Part shown: positions 5,822-7,585 of the stretch, one piece after another
How positions within the stretch are numbered: the first letter of the stretch is position 1
Layout: the number at the start of each line of letters is the position of its first letter
DNA from: Sphingobacteriaceae bacterium UBA2059
Lineage (GTDB): Bacteria; Bacteroidota; Bacteroidia; Sphingobacteriales; Sphingobacteriaceae
Length of the DNA: 7,585 nucleotides
Assembly (NCBI GenBank): GCA_002332615.1
Contig: DDAL01000024.1
Location: forward strand, 147,601-155,185
Reading direction: 5' to 3'
Notes under the pieces: model-generated
What the model was told of the DNA's origin: nothing
The model's database searches: none
Seen by the model: only the letters and a program-made list of their open reading frames with translations
Translations under genes and position numbers: made by a program

Positions 5822-6551
5822 GGGCTTTGGTGCAAATAAGTATTAACCTGTCTGATGTATCTGCATGGTAGGGAGCAAGGCTGTAGTCGCCAAAGCAACG
5901 GCTTATTTTAAATCCGCTTGCTGAAAATAGTTTTTCAAAGTCTGCAAACCTGAATGCAGCTACCTTTTCCTGGTAAAAATGCTCTTCGCCTTCGTGCTTA
6001 AAGCTTATGCTCTTTATGATTTTGCCGTCGGCTATCTCCTTCTTGATGTTGAAATCTATCCCGCTGAGTGTTTTGCTTTCGGAAGGGACAAGGTCTTTCA
6101 GGATTTTATGGGTATTAAAATAATCTAGTATCAGTAAGCCTTCGGCCTTTAATGACTTTCTGAACGAAACTAGTGCGTCTATGTGGTCCTTATCTGTATC
6201 AAAGTATCCGAAGCTTGTAAAAAGATTGAAGGCGGCTTCGAAGTAATTGATGTGAAGAAGCTTACGCATATCGTGTCTGTAAAAGTGCAGATGCTCATTT
6301 TCAAATTGCTGAGCATGGGCAATGCTGCTGTACGAAAGATCGATGCCTGTGACGTCGTATCCTTTTTTATTAAGGTAAATAGAATGGCGCCCCCGGCCAC
6401 AGGCTATATCGAGCACTCTGGCACCTGGCGCAAGCTGTAAATGTTGTGCTAAATTGTCGATGAAATACTGAGCTTCCTGGTTGTTTCGGTTTTGGTAAAG
6501 TATATGATAATAAGGGGAGTTAAACCAGTTTTGATACCACTTGTCGGCCAT
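5814..6551 (-). CDS. Class I SAM-dependent methyltransferase
   Basis: The 245-residue cytoplasmic protein has the Rossmann-fold SAM site: motif I VLDIACGRGRHS (residues 46-57, glycine-rich loop after Asp48) and the acidic end of strand 2, Asp71 in VTGIDLS. The N-terminal segment WYQNWFNSPYYHILY (5-19) is typical of a methyltransferase group common in Bacteroidota whose substrate is unknown to me. The middle FTSFGYFDTDKDH and the LLILDYFN strand fit the same group. An in-frame ATG exists at 6575, but it falls inside the promoter -7 element, and homologues as I recall them begin close to the WY segment, so I choose the ATG at 6551. It is the first gene of the minus-strand operon and its last 8 bases overlap the PAP2 start. 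Confidence 0.88.
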   Translation of the reverse strand: MADKWYQNWFNSPYYHILYQNRNNQEAQYFIDNLAQHLQLAPGARVLDIACGRGRHSIYLNKKGYDVTGIDLSYSSIAHAQQFENEHLHFYRHDMRKLLHINYFEAAFNLFTSFGYFDTDKDHIDALVSFRKSLKAEGLLILDYFNTHKILKDLVPSESKTLSGIDFNIKKEIADGKIIKSISFKHEGEEHFYQEKVAAFRFADFEKLFSASGFKISRCFGDYSLAPYHADTSDRLILICTKAHV

Positions 6552-6572
6552 GATGCAAAATTTACAATGTTG

Positions 6573-6606
6573 CAAATATAGGGAAAGCTTTTTAAGTAGA
6601 AACTCA
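6573..6606 (-). promoter_or_regulatory. Promoter of the methyltransferase-PAP2-ZIP operon
   Basis: On the minus strand TATATTTG (6580-6573) is an exact match to the Bacteroidota -7 element TAnnTTTG. A TTG (6606-6604) lies 23 bases upstream, at the long end of the allowed spacing. Transcription would begin near 6566, giving a leader of about 15 bases to the ATG at 6551. This also argues against translation from the ATG at 6575. Confidence 0.65.
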
Positions 6607-6640
6607 AGCCCGGAACTAATTTTCGATATACCGGTTTTTG

Positions 6641-6670
6641 TTGCGTGTAAATCATTTATTCCTAGATTTG
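6641..6670 (+). promoter_or_regulatory. Promoter of glmM
   Basis: TTG at 6641-6643, a 19-base spacer and TAGATTTG at 6663-6670 match the Bacteroidota consensus (TTG, 17-23 bases, TAnnTTTG) exactly. Transcription would start near 6677, leaving a leader of about 13 bases before the ATG at 6690. The leader has no Shine-Dalgarno sequence and ends in CTAAAATG, with A residues just before the start, as is usual in this phylum. Confidence 0.75.
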
Positions 6671-6689
6671 TCTATCTAAAACTGCTAAA

Positions 6690-7585
6690 ATGACGTTAAT
6701 TAAATCGATCTCCGGAATCAGAGGCACTATTGGAGGTTTGCCCGGCAATGCCCTTACTCCTGTAGATATTCTAAAGTTCACTGCTTCATTTGGTAAATGG
6801 GCTGTTGAAAAGAGCAAGAGGAATAAAATTGTGGTTGGCCGCGACGCCCGCATTTCGGGCGAAATGGTGAGCAACCTGGTTATAGGAACTCTCCAGAGCA
6901 TTGGTATTGATGTAGTTGATTTAGGTTTATCTACAACTCCGACGGTAGAGATCGCTGTAACCGGTGAAAATGCGGCGGGTGGTATTATCATCACAGCAAG
7001 TCATAACCCAAAGCAATGGAATGCACTGAAGCTTCTAAATGCCGACGGCGAGTTTATAAATGATGCAGAAGGCAAGATGGTACTGCAGATGGCTGAACGC
7101 GAGGACATGGAGTATGCTGAAGTGGATATGCTGGGTAAAGTAAGCAGGGATACTTCTTATCTGCAAAAGCATATCAATCAGATACTTGCTCTTCCTCTGG
7201 TAGATGTAGAAGCTATACGTAAGGCTAAGTTTAAAGTGGCAATCGATTGTGTTAACTCTACGGGCGGCATCTTTGTTCCTGCCCTACTTAAGGCTTTAGG
7301 CGTAGATACCGTGTATGAATTATATTGTACTCCTGATGGTCATTTTCCTCATAATCCTGAGCCTCTTCCTGAAAATCTGGTAGCGCTGTCGCAGGAAGTT
7401 GTATCGAAAAAAGCTGATTTGGGTATTGCGGTTGATCCCGATGTTGACAGGCTTTGCTTTGTATGCGAAGACGGAAAGATGTTTGGCGAAGAGTATACGC
7501 TGGTAGCTATTGCCGATTATATATTGAGGCATACGCCGGGCAACACGGTTTCTAACTTATCGTCTACCCGCGCACTTAGGGATGT
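6690..7585 (+). CDS. glmM: Phosphoglucosamine mutase, 5' part (298 residues seen)
   Basis: GlmM converts glucosamine-6-phosphate to glucosamine-1-phosphate, feeding UDP-GlcNAc synthesis for peptidoglycan and lipopolysaccharide. The visible part shows the alpha-D-phosphohexomutase layout: an N-terminal ISGIRGT segment (7-13), VGRDARISG (49-57), the catalytic phosphoserine loop TASHNP with Ser104 (102-107), and the magnesium loop DPDVDR (249-254). The third-domain start is near the edge. The family is usually about 450-460 residues, so roughly two thirds are present and the reading frame is open at the edge. The ATG at 6690 fits the conserved start and lies 20 bases after the promoter -7 element. 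Phosphomannomutase/phosphoglucomutase relatives share these motifs; ISGIRGT and TASHNP with the overall length favour GlmM, but specificity is not proven by sequence alone. Confidence 0.88.
   Translation, partial: MTLIKSISGIRGTIGGLPGNALTPVDILKFTASFGKWAVEKSKRNKIVVGRDARISGEMVSNLVIGTLQSIGIDVVDLGLSTTPTVEIAVTGENAAGGIIITASHNPKQWNALKLLNADGEFINDAEGKMVLQMAEREDMEYAEVDMLGKVSRDTSYLQKHINQILALPLVDVEAIRKAKFKVAIDCVNSTGGIFVPALLKALGVDTVYELYCTPDGHFPHNPEPLPENLVALSQEVVSKKADLGIAVDPDVDRLCFVCEDGKMFGEEYTLVAIADYILRHTPGNTVSNLSSTRALRD

Noticed and set aside
6552..6575. Methyltransferase start at the ATG at 6575
   Set aside because: The codon overlaps the -7 promoter element at 6580-6573, so it would lie upstream of the expected transcript start; the added eight residues are not part of the family pattern as I know it.
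6600..6640. Two CCGG palindromes in the divergent promoter gap as a possible operator
   Set aside because: Four-base palindromes are too short to mean anything here, and the sequences around them do not extend the symmetry.
6662..6994. Minus-strand open frame of 110 codons opposite glmM
   Set aside because: It is antisense to the conserved GlmM N-terminal domain, with a low-complexity translation rich in Pro, Thr and Ile.
1..7585. Search by eye for CRISPR repeats, insertion sequence ends, tRNA genes, attachment sites and toxin-antitoxin or defence genes
   Set aside because: No regularly spaced repeats, transposase, cloverleaf or direct repeats flanking a block were seen, and the gene content is housekeeping throughout.

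Overview
The window looks like chromosomal housekeeping DNA from a member of the Bacteroidota, of moderate GC content. Three things point there. The gene order nusB, DUF1573 lipoprotein, yajC, YbbR-like protein, coaE is one I associate with that phylum. NusB is an oversized form with a large internal segment. Two well-placed promoters match the phylum's unusual consensus (TTG, 17-23 bases, TAnnTTTG), and start codons are preceded by A/T-rich leaders rather than Shine-Dalgarno sequences. I cannot name the genus.

Layout: (1) bases 1-181 hold the 5' part of an unidentified minus-strand gene. (2) Bases 230-1965 hold a tight plus-strand group: nusB, a DUF1573 lipoprotein gene and yajC. It ends at a convincing intrinsic terminator at 1984-2025. 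(3) Bases 2065-4536 hold a second tight plus-strand group: a YbbR-like membrane protein, coaE (dephospho-CoA kinase) and a beta-CASP metallo-beta-lactamase protein resembling ligase-associated exonucleases. The last two genes overlap by 8 bases. (4) Bases 6551-4533, minus strand, hold a three-gene overlapping operon: a SAM-dependent methyltransferase, a PAP2-family membrane phosphatase and a ZIP-family metal transporter. Its stop codon overlaps the stop of the nuclease-like gene by 4 bases, tail to tail. (5) A 138-base divergent promoter region separates this operon from glmM (phosphoglucosamine mutase, plus strand), which runs off the right edge about two thirds complete.

The genes serve basic functions: rRNA transcription antitermination (nusB), protein export (yajC), coenzyme A synthesis (coaE) and UDP-GlcNAc supply for the cell wall (glmM). 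The methyltransferase-PAP2-ZIP operon and the nuclease-like gene are less predictable cargo. I see no mobile element, CRISPR array, RNA gene or phage gene, and no convincing undescribed system. The points most worth a second look are the NusB insertion, non-canonical residues in the ZIP and PAP2 proteins, the nuclease-like gene sitting apart from any visible ligase or helicase partner, and the transcription architecture. All gaps between genes are shorter than 300 bases.
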